Shown here piece after piece: positions 1 through 6,864 of a stretch of DNA of 7,741 nucleotides. Below the pieces are notes generated by a model. That model had not been told where the DNA came from. It searched no databases and saw nothing but the letters and a program-made list of their open reading frames with translations. The position numbers were made by a program, and so were the translations under genes. Origin of the DNA: Synergistes sp. (GTDB lineage Bacteria; Synergistota; Synergistia; Synergistales; Synergistaceae); the NCBI GenBank assembly GCA_016288355.1, contig JAEEYY010000132.1, forward strand, positions 1-7,741, in the 5' to 3' direction. How positions within the stretch are numbered: position 1 is the first letter of the stretch; every line of letters starts with the position of its first letter.

Positions 1-294
1 CAGTTTTTTGTTGTCCTTCGCGCCACACAGCTGGGAAAGAACGCTCGTGGACCCGACGCTGAGCCCGGTAAAAACGCCAATGATGATATTGATCGTGGTA
101 TCTGTTCCCGCGACGGCCGCAAGGGCTTGTTTGCCGACGAACCTGCCGACGAGGATGCTGTCTACCGTTGTGTAAAAATGCTGCAGAAAATCGCCCGCTA
201 TCAGCGGAATGGAAAAAAGAAGCAGTTGCTTCCAGACCGGGCCATCGGTCATGTCGATGGCCTTCATGCTGTTGCGAACGATCCCCCTGCTCAT
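1..294 (-). CDS. MATE family efflux transporter, N-terminal part (cut by window edge)
   Basis: This is the first 98 codons of a multidrug and toxin extrusion (MATE) family membrane transporter, which normally has about 450 residues and 12 membrane helices and exports compounds using a Na+ or H+ gradient. Visible family marks are the N-terminal MTDGPVWKQLLLFSIPL stretch (residues 15-31), the first helix running into DFLQHFYTTVDSILVGRFVG (about 35-54), then ALAAVAGT, a second helix (INIIIGVFTGLSVG, about 66-79) and SQLCGAKD. This order is typical of clostridial MATE proteins. The ATG at 292-294 is preceded by AAGGAG six bases away (301-306), which fixes the start. The gene follows the hydratase by 75 bases on the same strand and may be the last operon gene or a separately controlled one. 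Substrate unknown; the rest lies outside the window. Confidence 0.88.
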   Translation of the reverse strand, partial: MSRGIVRNSMKAIDMTDGPVWKQLLLFSIPLIAGDFLQHFYTTVDSILVGRFVGKQALAAVAGTDTTINIIIGVFTGLSVGSTSVLSQLCGAKDNKKL

Positions 295-300
295 GATTCT

Positions 301-306
301 CTCCTT
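301..306 (-). promoter_or_regulatory. Ribosome binding site of the MATE gene
   Basis: On the minus strand this reads AAGGAG, six bases before the ATG at 292-294. It lies two to seven bases downstream of the left arm (308-315) of a possible hairpin, so pairing there could affect ribosome access. Confidence 0.7.
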
Positions 307-307
307 A

Positions 308-342
308 CAATCCCCGCCCTGCAATCCAGTTTGGGGATTGCA
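308..342 (-). repeat. Two overlapping, mutually exclusive hairpins before the MATE gene
   Basis: Two perfect 8-bp inverted repeats share one arm. Hairpin A pairs 320-327 with 335-342 (TGCAATCC with GGATTGCA, 7-base loop). Hairpin B pairs 308-315 with 333-340 (CAATCCCC with GGGGATTG, 17-base loop). Both need bases 335-340, so only one can form at a time. In the transcript, A forms first and B, made last, ends one base before the AAGGAG ribosome binding site. No U-run follows either stem on the coding strand, so neither looks like a standard intrinsic terminator. A regulatory role for MATE translation is possible but is only an inference. Confidence 0.5.
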
Positions 343-369
343 AAAGAGCATCCTTCAAAAAAGGCGTCA

Positions 370-2619
370 TCAGTCGAAACGCTTGGATGAGTAATAGTTT
401 ATCAGGCAGCCCTTCACGAGAATTTCTCTTTCCACTTCTGTCAGCCCATTCAGGTACAGGACGATTTCCTCCGTGGCTCCGCTGTGTCGAACGACAGTCG
501 CCGGAAGCGTCTCTTTTCCCTCCTGGATCGCCGCAAGAACGCCGGGAACAAAGATACAGTCCCCCGGCTCGTATTCAAAAGGCGTTTCTTTCCCAATGGT
601 AAAGGGCAGAATCCCCCAGTTGATACAGTTGCTCTGGTATCGCCTGGTAGCATAATCATAACATATGTTTGCCACACCACCAAGGACTTTCTGACAGGAA
701 GCCGCTTGTTCACGCGCAGAACCGTCTCCCGGCCTGTTGGCGAATACACCGGAGCCAAAACCCGTATTCCCGATCAATTCCATCGGGTCGCCGACTCTGG
801 AAAGGATCTGCACCAGTTCAGCGGGCAGTTCTTGATTTCGCCGTTTCCGTTCCACTTCCGCAATCGCCTTCGCCCGGGAAACGTATTCCGGCACACGGCG
901 AGAGAGGGCGTATTCACTAAGCTTGAGCGGATTTGAGCGGAGGGACGATGTCTCCCCGGAAGGAATAAGCTCATCCGTCGTGGTTACGGGATCATGAATC
1001 ACCGCTGCAAGTTCAATGAGCATGTTTTCCGAAAGCGGGTACATCTCAGGCCAGTCGGTTATGTTGGGGCCAAAAACAAGCTCTTTTTCGGGATCGGCTT
1101 TATCATAGCCGAAATAGCACCGGCGCTCATATATGGAACGATCATACCTAAATCCCCGGGGCTCAGAAGTATATTCATATTCTGATGCGGGTGTGATCGA
1201 GCCCCCGTTTGCGGCCGTTGCCGCGATGGAGCGCGCATCCATAAGTGCGACTGCCGCGATTTGGCCTTCCCCCGGTTTTGATCCTTCGCGGTTTGGAAAG
1301 TTGCGTGTCGTATTTCTCAGGGAAAAACTGTTGTTTGCCGGGATATCTCCCGCAGCGAAACAAGGTCCGCAAAAACAAGGCTTCAAAATGGTGCCTGCTT
1401 CAACCAGCTTTTCCCCCGCTCCGTTCTTCATCAGTTCCAGTGCGACAGGCATGCTCATTGGATAAACGTTAAATGAGAAAAAGCCGTTCCCGATGTTTCC
1501 CGTACTCACGATGTCAGCCGCTTCAACGATGTTGTCGAATGTACCTCCTGCGCAGCCGGCAATGATTCCCTGATCCGCGAAGACCCTTCCTGACTTATCG
1601 ATTTTTATGCTCAAGTTTAGATTCGCTTTGGGAAAAGCTTTTTGGGCTTCATCGTCGATCTCACGCAGTAATTCATCCGCATGATCCAGAAAATAGCGGA
1701 TCGTGTACACGTTGGAAGGATGGAACGGCAGCGCGATCATGCTCTCCATCTCATCCAGGTCTATCGTTATGATCGCGTCATACTGCGCTCCGTTTTCCGG
1801 CTCGATCCGACGAAAGTCCTCCGGCCGGCCGTGGATCTCGTAAAACCGTTTGACCTCGTCATCCGTTATCCAAATGGAGCTGAGCGCGGAGCTTTCCGTG
1901 GGCATGATATCCAGACCCATACGGAAATCGATTGGAAGAGACTCTACGCCAGGACCGGCAAATTCGAGGATCCGGTTCTTTACAGCCCCCGATTTGAACG
2001 TCGCCCCAATCAGCGCAAGGGCAACATCGTGCGGCCCGACGCCGCGTCTGGGCTTTCCAGTCAAATAAACAAGGACTACTTCCGGCGCTTTGATATCCCA
2101 GGTGCTGTGAAGCAGCTGCTTGACCAGCTCCGGAGCGCCTTCTCCGATTCCCAGGGTTCCCACCGCGCCATAGCGGGTATGTGAATCAGAACCCAGGATC
2201 ATTTTCCCACAGCCCGCCATCTCTTCATAGGCGTAGCTGTGAATGATGCTTAGATTCGGAGGGACGTAGATGCCTCCGTATTTTTGCGCGGCAGAGAGGC
2301 CGAAAGCATGATCATCATCGTTGATCGTACCGCCGACAGCGCATAAGCTGTTATGGCAATTCGTCATGACGTACGGGACGGGGAACCGGTGCATCCCGCT
2401 TGCCCGTGCGTTCTGGATAACGCCAACGTACGTGATATCATGGGAGACAAGCGCGTCAAACTTGATCTTGAACAGGCTGCTGTCATCACATACGTTGTGT
2501 GAACGGAGTATCTGATACGTCATGGTCCCAGATCGATCGATCGTATCCCTGTCAGTCGGCACAGCTTTCACAGGCATGCCGTCCTGCCATATGACCTTCT
2601 CATCTATGTATTGGATCAT
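370..2619 (-). CDS. Aconitase-family hydratase, YbhJ type
   Basis: Probable cytoplasmic [4Fe-4S] hydro-lyase of the aconitase superfamily, 749 residues, close to the length of E. coli YbhJ (about 750), a family of unproven substrate. By-eye landmarks: NLSIIHSYAYE (123-133); DSH triad GSDSHTRYGA (145-147 DSH); LTGKPRRGVGPHDV; GPGVES; cluster ligands C356 (GCAGGTFDN) and C417/C420 (CFCGPC, with an extra C415); TTRNFPNREGS (R439, R444); and the C-terminal swivel domain with GDGSAREQAA (S634, R636) and SNCINWGILPFTI. The core and swivel domains are thus in one chain. Several positions differ from true aconitase: the Asn before the NRNF arginine is Thr, GSSRE is GSARE, and NMGAE is RMGLD. The substrate is therefore probably not citrate. 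The reading frame stays open up to 2682, but ATG 2619 is preferred because AAAGGAG lies seven bases before it. It follows the lyase by 40 bases, suggesting consecutive pathway steps. Confidence 0.87.
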   Translation of the reverse strand: MIQYIDEKVIWQDGMPVKAVPTDRDTIDRSGTMTYQILRSHNVCDDSSLFKIKFDALVSHDITYVGVIQNARASGMHRFPVPYVMTNCHNSLCAVGGTINDDDHAFGLSAAQKYGGIYVPPNLSIIHSYAYEEMAGCGKMILGSDSHTRYGAVGTLGIGEGAPELVKQLLHSTWDIKAPEVVLVYLTGKPRRGVGPHDVALALIGATFKSGAVKNRILEFAGPGVESLPIDFRMGLDIMPTESSALSSIWITDDEVKRFYEIHGRPEDFRRIEPENGAQYDAIITIDLDEMESMIALPFHPSNVYTIRYFLDHADELLREIDDEAQKAFPKANLNLSIKIDKSGRVFADQGIIAGCAGGTFDNIVEAADIVSTGNIGNGFFSFNVYPMSMPVALELMKNGAGEKLVEAGTILKPCFCGPCFAAGDIPANNSFSLRNTTRNFPNREGSKPGEGQIAAVALMDARSIAATAANGGSITPASEYEYTSEPRGFRYDRSIYERRCYFGYDKADPEKELVFGPNITDWPEMYPLSENMLIELAAVIHDPVTTTDELIPSGETSSLRSNPLKLSEYALSRRVPEYVSRAKAIAEVERKRRNQELPAELVQILSRVGDPMELIGNTGFGSGVFANRPGDGSAREQAASCQKVLGGVANICYDYATRRYQSNCINWGILPFTIGKETPFEYEPGDCIFVPGVLAAIQEGKETLPATVVRHSGATEEIVLYLNGLTEVEREILVKGCLINYYSSKRFD

Positions 2620-2626
2620 GCTCATT

Positions 2627-2633
2627 CTCCTTT
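2627..2633 (-). promoter_or_regulatory. Ribosome binding site that decides the hydratase start
   Basis: On the minus strand this reads AAAGGAG, seven bases before ATG 2617-2619. The ATG at 2623-2625 would be only one base from it, and the most upstream ATG (2680-2682) would lie inside the lyase gene. The protein therefore most likely begins MIQYIDEKV. Confidence 0.75.
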
Positions 2634-2659
2634 GATGTTTCAATCCGTGCGAAACGCGG

Positions 2660-3520
2660 CTATTGTTCCAGTGAGCTTTCAAAAAGATCTATTTTGTCTT
2701 TCCCCGTGAACAGATTTCGCTCATCGGACGTAGCAAGAGCCTGTATGATCGACGTTGTTGCTCCCGTTTCCTGGATGGTATCCAACGCCGTTTTCAAAGC
2801 TTTCATCGTCGCGCGGATAAGTGTCTGCGGATACTTTACAAGCTTAAAGCCGTACGTATTCATTTTCTCGGCGGTAAAGCCGGCGGTCGTTGTTTCTTCA
2901 ATGATATCGCAGCACATCGGGATATGCATTTGACTCATGCGCTCCAGCTGCTCCTCGTTTTGCGGCGCACTGAGAAATACCATATCTACTCCCATTTCCC
3001 AAAGCTGACGGGCACGCCGAAGCGCTTCGTCAAAGCCAATGCTTTTGGTGGCATCCGTACGGCCTATAACCAAAAGGTTTGGGTCCGTTCTTGCCTTCAA
3101 AACCGCTTTGATCCGCTTTTCCATCTCCTGCATCGGAACGACGCCCACCCCGGCGAAGAAGCCGCACCGTTTGGGGAAGGTCTGATCTTCTATCTGCAAT
3201 CCGGCGATTCCCATCTCTTCGATTTCACGGACCATGCGGTACGTATTGGGAGCGCCGCCGAAGCCGGTGTCCGCATCGATGATCACCGGTATATTCACAG
3301 CAGAATTGATGTGGTTCCACGTAGTAAACATTTCGCCGTACGACGCAATTCCCAAATCGGGACATCCCAACAGGGCGTTGGTCAGGCTTGCTCCGCTTAC
3401 CCACGCGCATTGAAAGCCCGTGTACTCAATCATGCGCGCACTCAATGCGTCATAGCAGGCGGGCGCTTTGATAATGCTGTTTCCTTTCAAGAGCAGAGCC
3501 AACTTTTCTCTCTTTGTCAT
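2660..3520 (-). CDS. Isocitrate lyase/PEP mutase family lyase (PrpB/Dml-like)
   Basis: A 286-residue cytoplasmic TIM-barrel enzyme of the isocitrate lyase/PEP mutase superfamily, near the usual 285-300 residues of methylisocitrate lyase (PrpB) and 2,3-dimethylmalate lyase. Such lyases split a 2-hydroxyacid by Mg2+-dependent retro-aldol cleavage, often giving pyruvate or glyoxylate. Visible marks: APACYDALSARM (19-30), SGAS (42-45) where PrpB has SGGG, CPDLGIAS (53-60), the metal-binding DADTGFG (D82, D84), QIEDQ (E111, D112), the catalytic loop PKRCG (116-120, Cys119) and GRTDA (153-157). The Cys argues for a lyase rather than a phosphomutase. The residue after KRCG is Phe121, where isocitrate and methylisocitrate lyases have His. 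It lies between tctA (50 bases upstream) and the hydratase (40 bases downstream). The exact substrate is unknown; oxaloacetate decarboxylase activity is an alternative. The ribosome site is a modest GGGGAAG five bases before the ATG. Confidence 0.88.
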   Translation of the reverse strand: MTKREKLALLLKGNSIIKAPACYDALSARMIEYTGFQCAWVSGASLTNALLGCPDLGIASYGEMFTTWNHINSAVNIPVIIDADTGFGGAPNTYRMVREIEEMGIAGLQIEDQTFPKRCGFFAGVGVVPMQEMEKRIKAVLKARTDPNLLVIGRTDATKSIGFDEALRRARQLWEMGVDMVFLSAPQNEEQLERMSQMHIPMCCDIIEETTTAGFTAEKMNTYGFKLVKYPQTLIRATMKALKTALDTIQETGATTSIIQALATSDERNLFTGKDKIDLFESSLEQ

Positions 3521-3570
3521 TTTTACTTCCCCGCTTCATTCAGATTTTCACGGCGTCGGTCAGGTTGCTG

Positions 3571-5079
3571 TCATTTCTGTGTTTTTCTCTGACGGCGCTT
3601 ATTGATGGCGCCGGTGATAAAGGGCATGGCAAAGCCAAAAATCACGAGGGCGACCAGAACGATCGAGAGCGTACTGTCAAAGAATATCCGGACGCTTCCG
3701 CCGCTGATCGTCAGCGCTCGGCGCAAGTTCCTCTCGAATATATCTCCCAGAACAAACCCCAGGACCGTGGCGGAAGGAATAAAGCCGTTCAGCTTCATAA
3801 CGAATCCGATCAGGCCGAACAGCAGCGCATAAACGATGTCCAGCTTGAAATTCTGGGAAGCATAGGAACCGACAAAAACCAGCATAATGATGATGCTGTT
3901 AAGGTACACCTTGGACGCAGAGGTGATCGCAATGGCAGGCCTGCTGATCAAATGGCCAATGATCAGCAGCGCGAACTGGGCAAGCAGCATGCTCGCCATG
4001 ATCGTGTATGGGATAGACTTGTTGTTGACAAACAGCAGCGGGCCAGGCGTAACACCGTGGAGAATGAATGCGCCCAGAAGAATTGCCGTTGAATTGGATC
4101 CGGGTATGCCGAGAGAAAGCAGCGGCACGAGTGCTCCGGACGGCACTCCGTTGTTCGCTGACTCAGGCGCGATGACGCCCATGATCTCTCCCTTGCCAAA
4201 ATTTTCCGGTTTTTTTGACCAGCGCTTGGCCTCGGAATACGCCAGCCAAGAGGCGATCGATCCGCCTGCTCCCGGCATGGCGCCTACGACCGACCCCATC
4301 AACCCGAACAAAAAGCTCGGTCCGGCGATCCGCTTGACCTCTTTCGGCCGCAGGAAGCGGAAGTTCTTCACCCCTTTAATGTTTTCCTTCTTCAACTTAT
4401 TCTTATAGATCTGAAGGAAAATCTCACTCAAAGCAAATAAGCCCACCATGAGCGGGATCATCGTTATCCCGCTGGTAAGCTGCCAGATGCCGAAAGTGAA
4501 TCGCTGCGTTCCTGTGAAGGGATCAATGCCGATCGTGGACAGCAGCAGGCCGAAGCAGGCCGAGATAATGCCTTTGATCTGGTTTTTTCCTGCCAGAGAA
4601 CTGACGATGGACAGCCCAAAGAGCGCTAACAGGAAGTACTCTGCCGGGCCAAACATCAATCCGAAATCAGCAAGCGGTTTTGCAAAGATCATCAAAAGGA
4701 GGGCGCTGCCGATACCGCCGATGGTACCCGCCCACAACGACGTCAGCAGGGCTTCTCCGCCCCGGCCCTGTTTGTTTAGCTCATATCCGTCCAGGACCGT
4801 TGCCGCTGCGGCCCCCGTTCCGGGCGTGGCGATAAGAATGGCGGGGATCGACCCACCATACTCGCAGCCTACGTACACCGCGGCAAGCATAGGCAGTGCC
4901 TGCAGCGGCGTCATGTTATAGGTGAGGGGCAAAAGGAGCGCCATGGAAATACTGCCGTTGATTCCCGGAATAGCTCCGCCAATAATGCCCCACAGGGTCC
5001 CGAGGAAAATCAGCAGAAGACCCTGAAAGGTTGTCGCATTTAAAAAACCGGCCCCTATGTTCTGCAATAGTTCACTCAT
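3571..5079 (-). CDS. tctA: Tripartite tricarboxylate transporter large membrane subunit TctA
   Basis: TctA-family permease, 502 residues (family about 500), the main transport subunit of a tripartite tricarboxylate transporter, driven by an ion gradient and fed by an extracytoplasmic TctC protein. Family motifs are intact: GGAIPGINGSISMALLLPLT (34-53), the GCEYGGSIPAILIATPGTGA stretch (71-90) with ATVLDGYELNKQGRGGEA following, AMPGAGGSIASW in the second half (267-278), and ESANNGVPSGALVPLLSLGIPGSNSTAILLGA (306-337). The two Gly/Pro-rich motif pairs reflect the family's internal two-fold repeat. About 10-12 hydrophobic segments are visible, ending in a basic tail (NKRRQRKTQK). The start ATG 5077-5079 lies 18 bases after the tctB stop, with GGGAGGAG and a second AAGG between them, so translation is probably coupled to tctB. 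Citrate is the classic substrate of the family, but the substrate here cannot be read from TctA. Confidence 0.95.
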   Translation of the reverse strand: MSELLQNIGAGFLNATTFQGLLLIFLGTLWGIIGGAIPGINGSISMALLLPLTYNMTPLQALPMLAAVYVGCEYGGSIPAILIATPGTGAAAATVLDGYELNKQGRGGEALLTSLWAGTIGGIGSALLLMIFAKPLADFGLMFGPAEYFLLALFGLSIVSSLAGKNQIKGIISACFGLLLSTIGIDPFTGTQRFTFGIWQLTSGITMIPLMVGLFALSEIFLQIYKNKLKKENIKGVKNFRFLRPKEVKRIAGPSFLFGLMGSVVGAMPGAGGSIASWLAYSEAKRWSKKPENFGKGEIMGVIAPESANNGVPSGALVPLLSLGIPGSNSTAILLGAFILHGVTPGPLLFVNNKSIPYTIMASMLLAQFALLIIGHLISRPAIAITSASKVYLNSIIIMLVFVGSYASQNFKLDIVYALLFGLIGFVMKLNGFIPSATVLGFVLGDIFERNLRRALTISGGSVRIFFDSTLSIVLVALVIFGFAMPFITGAINKRRQRKTQK

Positions 5080-5097
5080 TGCCTTAACTCCTCCCGT

Positions 5098-5565
5098 TTA
5101 TATATTTAAAAATGGAACCGGAGGCAGCAGGATTCCCAGGGCCACCTTAAACAGCACATACAGCACCACACTGGCAATTACAGAGAACAACAGCATTTTC
5201 CATATTTTGCGTTCTCCCAGAATCGCGGTGCAGCCCATCAGAGTCAGCACATTTGTAATCACGAAACCGAGCTTGTCAAAGAAGATGATATAAAAGCAGC
5301 AGCAGCCTATAACGCCGAACAGCTTAACGCATCTGCTGAGAAAAGGTCTCGTGTCGTCGCTCTCGTCTTCTTTGTCTTGATATGGAGGCAGACAAAGCAT
5401 AGCTCCAAGAACAGTAATAATCATTCCCAGAAGCATTGGATAACGCGCCGGTCCAAGAGGATCATAGTTTGAATATCCATTGATCGTAGAAGTTACGCCC
5501 ATCACTGCCAGACCGAAGATGACGCAAAACAACCCGCTTTTGCACTTTTTAAGTAATCTTTTCAT
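5098..5565 (-). CDS. tctB: Tripartite tricarboxylate transporter small membrane subunit TctB
   Basis: A 155-residue protein of the poorly conserved TctB family (family size about 140-170), the small membrane subunit that pairs with TctA. Four hydrophobic segments are visible: about 11-28, 42-59, 80-110 (possibly two closely spaced helices around FFDKLGF) and 122-147. Family-like marks are LGPARYPMLLG (37-47), corresponding to the usual G-P-x-x-F/Y-P motif after helix 1, the charged loop QDKEDESDD, DKLGFVITN (97-105) and the C-terminal LGILLPPVPFL. The identification rests mainly on its position between tctC and tctA plus this topology. The ribosome binding site AGGAG is six bases before the ATG. 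Upstream lies a 102-base gap with a strong stem-loop, so tctB and the following genes may be expressed below the level of tctC. Confidence 0.9.
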   Translation of the reverse strand: MKRLLKKCKSGLFCVIFGLAVMGVTSTINGYSNYDPLGPARYPMLLGMIITVLGAMLCLPPYQDKEDESDDTRPFLSRCVKLFGVIGCCCFYIIFFDKLGFVITNVLTLMGCTAILGERKIWKMLLFSVIASVVLYVLFKVALGILLPPVPFLNI

Positions 5566-5591
5566 AGTATTCTCCTGTCATACGGTCCATG

Positions 5592-5653
5592 CAAAAGGAG
5601 AGGATAAAGTGAAATGTTGCGAGACTTTTCCATCTTTATCCTCTCCGCTTTTG
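5592..5653 (-). terminator. Stem-loop between tctC and tctB, probable attenuator or mRNA 3' end stabiliser
   Basis: Arms 5597-5609 and 5634-5646 are perfect 13-bp inverted repeats (GGAGAGGATAAAG with CTTTATCCTCTCC) around a 24-base loop. The stem extends by five more A-T/C-G pairs (5592-5596 with 5649-5653) across a 2-base bulge at 5647-5648. On the transcribed strand the right side of the stem is followed by only four U residues and then GCAUGG, so termination would be partial. It begins 15 bases after the tctC stop. Such structures commonly let a binding-protein gene be expressed more than its permease genes; that role here is inferred. Confidence 0.65.
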
Positions 5654-5667
5654 TCTGAAAGAATCTG

Positions 5668-6786
5668 CTATTTGCTTTCAGCTGCCGCGAGTTCTTTCAA
5701 GCCGAGATCAATGTAGCTCTGATAAATATCATCAAGAACCATTCCGAATTTCTCGGAGTCCATCCAGTTGATCGTAGTAGCATCTTCCCGGAGAGAGTTG
5801 ACAAATTCCTCGTTATCCAGTGCAGATCTGAAGATCTCCTCCAGCTTCGCTACGATTTCATCCGGAGTCCCCTCGGGAACAAGGAAGCCTCTCGGTCTGA
5901 ACAGAACTGCATCAAATCCCATCTCTTTCGCAGTAGGAACGTCCGGGAGTTTTTCCAGTCTGTTCTCAGCAAGCACGCACAGCGGCCGGAACAGCCCAGC
6001 CTCGATCTGTGCTCTCGTTTCGCCATACTCTGCAGTCGCCACGTCTACGTGTCCACCAAGCAGCGCCGTGATCAGTTCTCCGCCGCCGTCAAACGGAACG
6101 GGCTTGATATCCAAGCCGCCGGGGATCGTGCTCAAAAAGACAAGCTGGCTCAGCGTGCTCGCGCCGGAAGGAAGTCCTCTGCCCCAGATCTGTGTACCGG
6201 GGTTCGCTTTGGCATCTTCCACCAGGTCGGTAATCGTCTCCCACTTGCTGTCCGTCCTGACCAGGATCATCTGATCGTCGGTGACGACGGAGCATAGAGG
6301 TCTGAAATTCTGATGCCCGATGGGCAGATCATTGATAACCTGCGCGATCGTAAGCGAAGTCGTGTAGGAAAGAACGTTGTAGCCGTCGGGCTTCTGTCCC
6401 ACAACATAGTTCATTGCGTTGGCGCCGCTTGCGCCCGTACGGTTCTCGACCACGATGGAATAGCCGTTCATGATCGGGTTGCCGTTGATCGCCTGTGCAA
6501 GCGCCCGGCAGAAGATGTCGCCGCCAGATCCGGGAGAGTTGCCAAGAGTGATCACGATATTCCCCTGCGGAAAGGACGTGTCGCTTGCCGGATTGCTCTC
6601 ACTGGCGGGTTCTGTCTTCGGTGTGTCCTGGCTCGCTCCGGAAGGCGTATTCTGGTTCGCTCCGGAAGACGTATTCTGGCTCGCTCCGGAAGATGATCCA
6701 TTCGAACAGGCAATCATCGAAACAGCCAAAACCACGGTCAGGAGAACAGCAAAGATACGCTTTAGGTTTCCCATCTTATGTTTCAC
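5668..6786 (-). CDS. tctC: Tripartite tricarboxylate transporter substrate-binding lipoprotein TctC
   Basis: A 372-residue TctC/BUG-family solute-binding protein that captures the substrate outside the membrane and delivers it to TctAB. The N-terminus is a lipoprotein signal: basic MKHKMGNLKR, hydrophobic core 11-25, lipobox MIAC with acylated Cys27. A Ser/Gly/Asn/Gln/Thr-rich linker (28-70) follows. The binding domain starts near IVITLGNSPGSGGD (77-90) and shows VVENRTGASGANAMNYV (112-128), KPDGYNVLSY (132-141), DGGGELITALLGGHVDVA (233-250) and LPDVPTAKEMGFD (280-292), all typical of the family. Length is above the usual 320-330 because of the linker. The start is GTG at 6784-6786, chosen because AAAGGAGG lies eight bases upstream; the ATG four codons later is 20 bases away. 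It is 78 bases after the flavoprotein gene on the same strand. The bound ligand is unknown; BUG proteins bind diverse carboxylates. Confidence 0.94.
   Translation of the reverse strand: MKHKMGNLKRIFAVLLTVVLAVSMIACSNGSSSGASQNTSSGANQNTPSGASQDTPKTEPASESNPASDTSFPQGNIVITLGNSPGSGGDIFCRALAQAINGNPIMNGYSIVVENRTGASGANAMNYVVGQKPDGYNVLSYTTSLTIAQVINDLPIGHQNFRPLCSVVTDDQMILVRTDSKWETITDLVEDAKANPGTQIWGRGLPSGASTLSQLVFLSTIPGGLDIKPVPFDGGGELITALLGGHVDVATAEYGETRAQIEAGLFRPLCVLAENRLEKLPDVPTAKEMGFDAVLFRPRGFLVPEGTPDEIVAKLEEIFRSALDNEEFVNSLREDATTINWMDSEKFGMVLDDIYQSYIDLGLKELAAAESK
6626..6697 (-). repeat. Three tandem 24-bp repeats coding the TctC linker
   Basis: Units 6626-6649, 6650-6673 and 6674-6697 are near-identical 24-mers sharing the core CTCCGGAAG. 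They are in frame and code for about three copies of the 8-residue unit SGASQNTP (variants SGASQNTS, SGANQNTP, SGASQDTP). This is a flexible hydrophilic spacer between the lipid anchor and the binding domain, and its copy number may vary between strains by slippage. Confidence 0.8.
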
Positions 6787-6794
6787 TTTCCTAA

Positions 6795-6803
6795 CCTCCT
6801 TTT
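6795..6803 (-). promoter_or_regulatory. Strong ribosome binding site of tctC, selecting a GTG start
   Basis: On the minus strand this reads AAAAGGAGG, nearly full complementarity to the 16S rRNA tail, eight bases before GTG 6784-6786. It is the strongest such site in the window, in keeping with high demand for the binding protein. Confidence 0.75.
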
Positions 6804-6864
6804 TAATTTTCGTTGATCTATTTGCAGTCCGTTTGGACGAACTACCTTTGCATGAAGTCCTTTT

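Noticed and set aside
320..342. Intrinsic terminator after the hydratase gene
   Set aside because: The 8-bp stem is followed on the transcribed strand by GGGCGGGG rather than a U-run, so it was kept only as a hairpin.
484..936. Plus-strand open frame of 150 codons
   Set aside because: It is antisense to the clearly recognisable hydratase gene and its translation shows no family features.
1681..2184. Plus-strand open frame of 167 codons
   Set aside because: Shadow of the hydratase gene, with no ribosome site or recognisable motif.
2620..2682. Longer hydratase start at 2682, overlapping the lyase gene by 23 bases
   Set aside because: The extra residues do not resemble the family N-terminus, and a good AAAGGAG lies seven bases before the ATG at 2619.
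2924..3592. Plus-strand open frame of 222 codons
   Set aside because: It lies opposite the lyase, whose motifs are intact; the translation is rich in His, Arg and Phe as expected of a shadow frame.
3514..4092. Plus-strand open frame of 192 codons, hydrophilic
   Set aside because: Opposite the TctA membrane segments; the Asp/Gln/Arg-rich composition is the antisense image of hydrophobic codons.
5768..6274. Plus-strand open frame of 168 codons
   Set aside because: Opposite the TctC binding domain, Ser/Pro-rich as a shadow, with no independent support.
6787..6864. Promoter or terminator in the gap before tctC
   Set aside because: A TTGAAA-like box is present, but no matching -10 box at proper spacing, and only a 4-bp GTCC/GGAC hairpin was seen.
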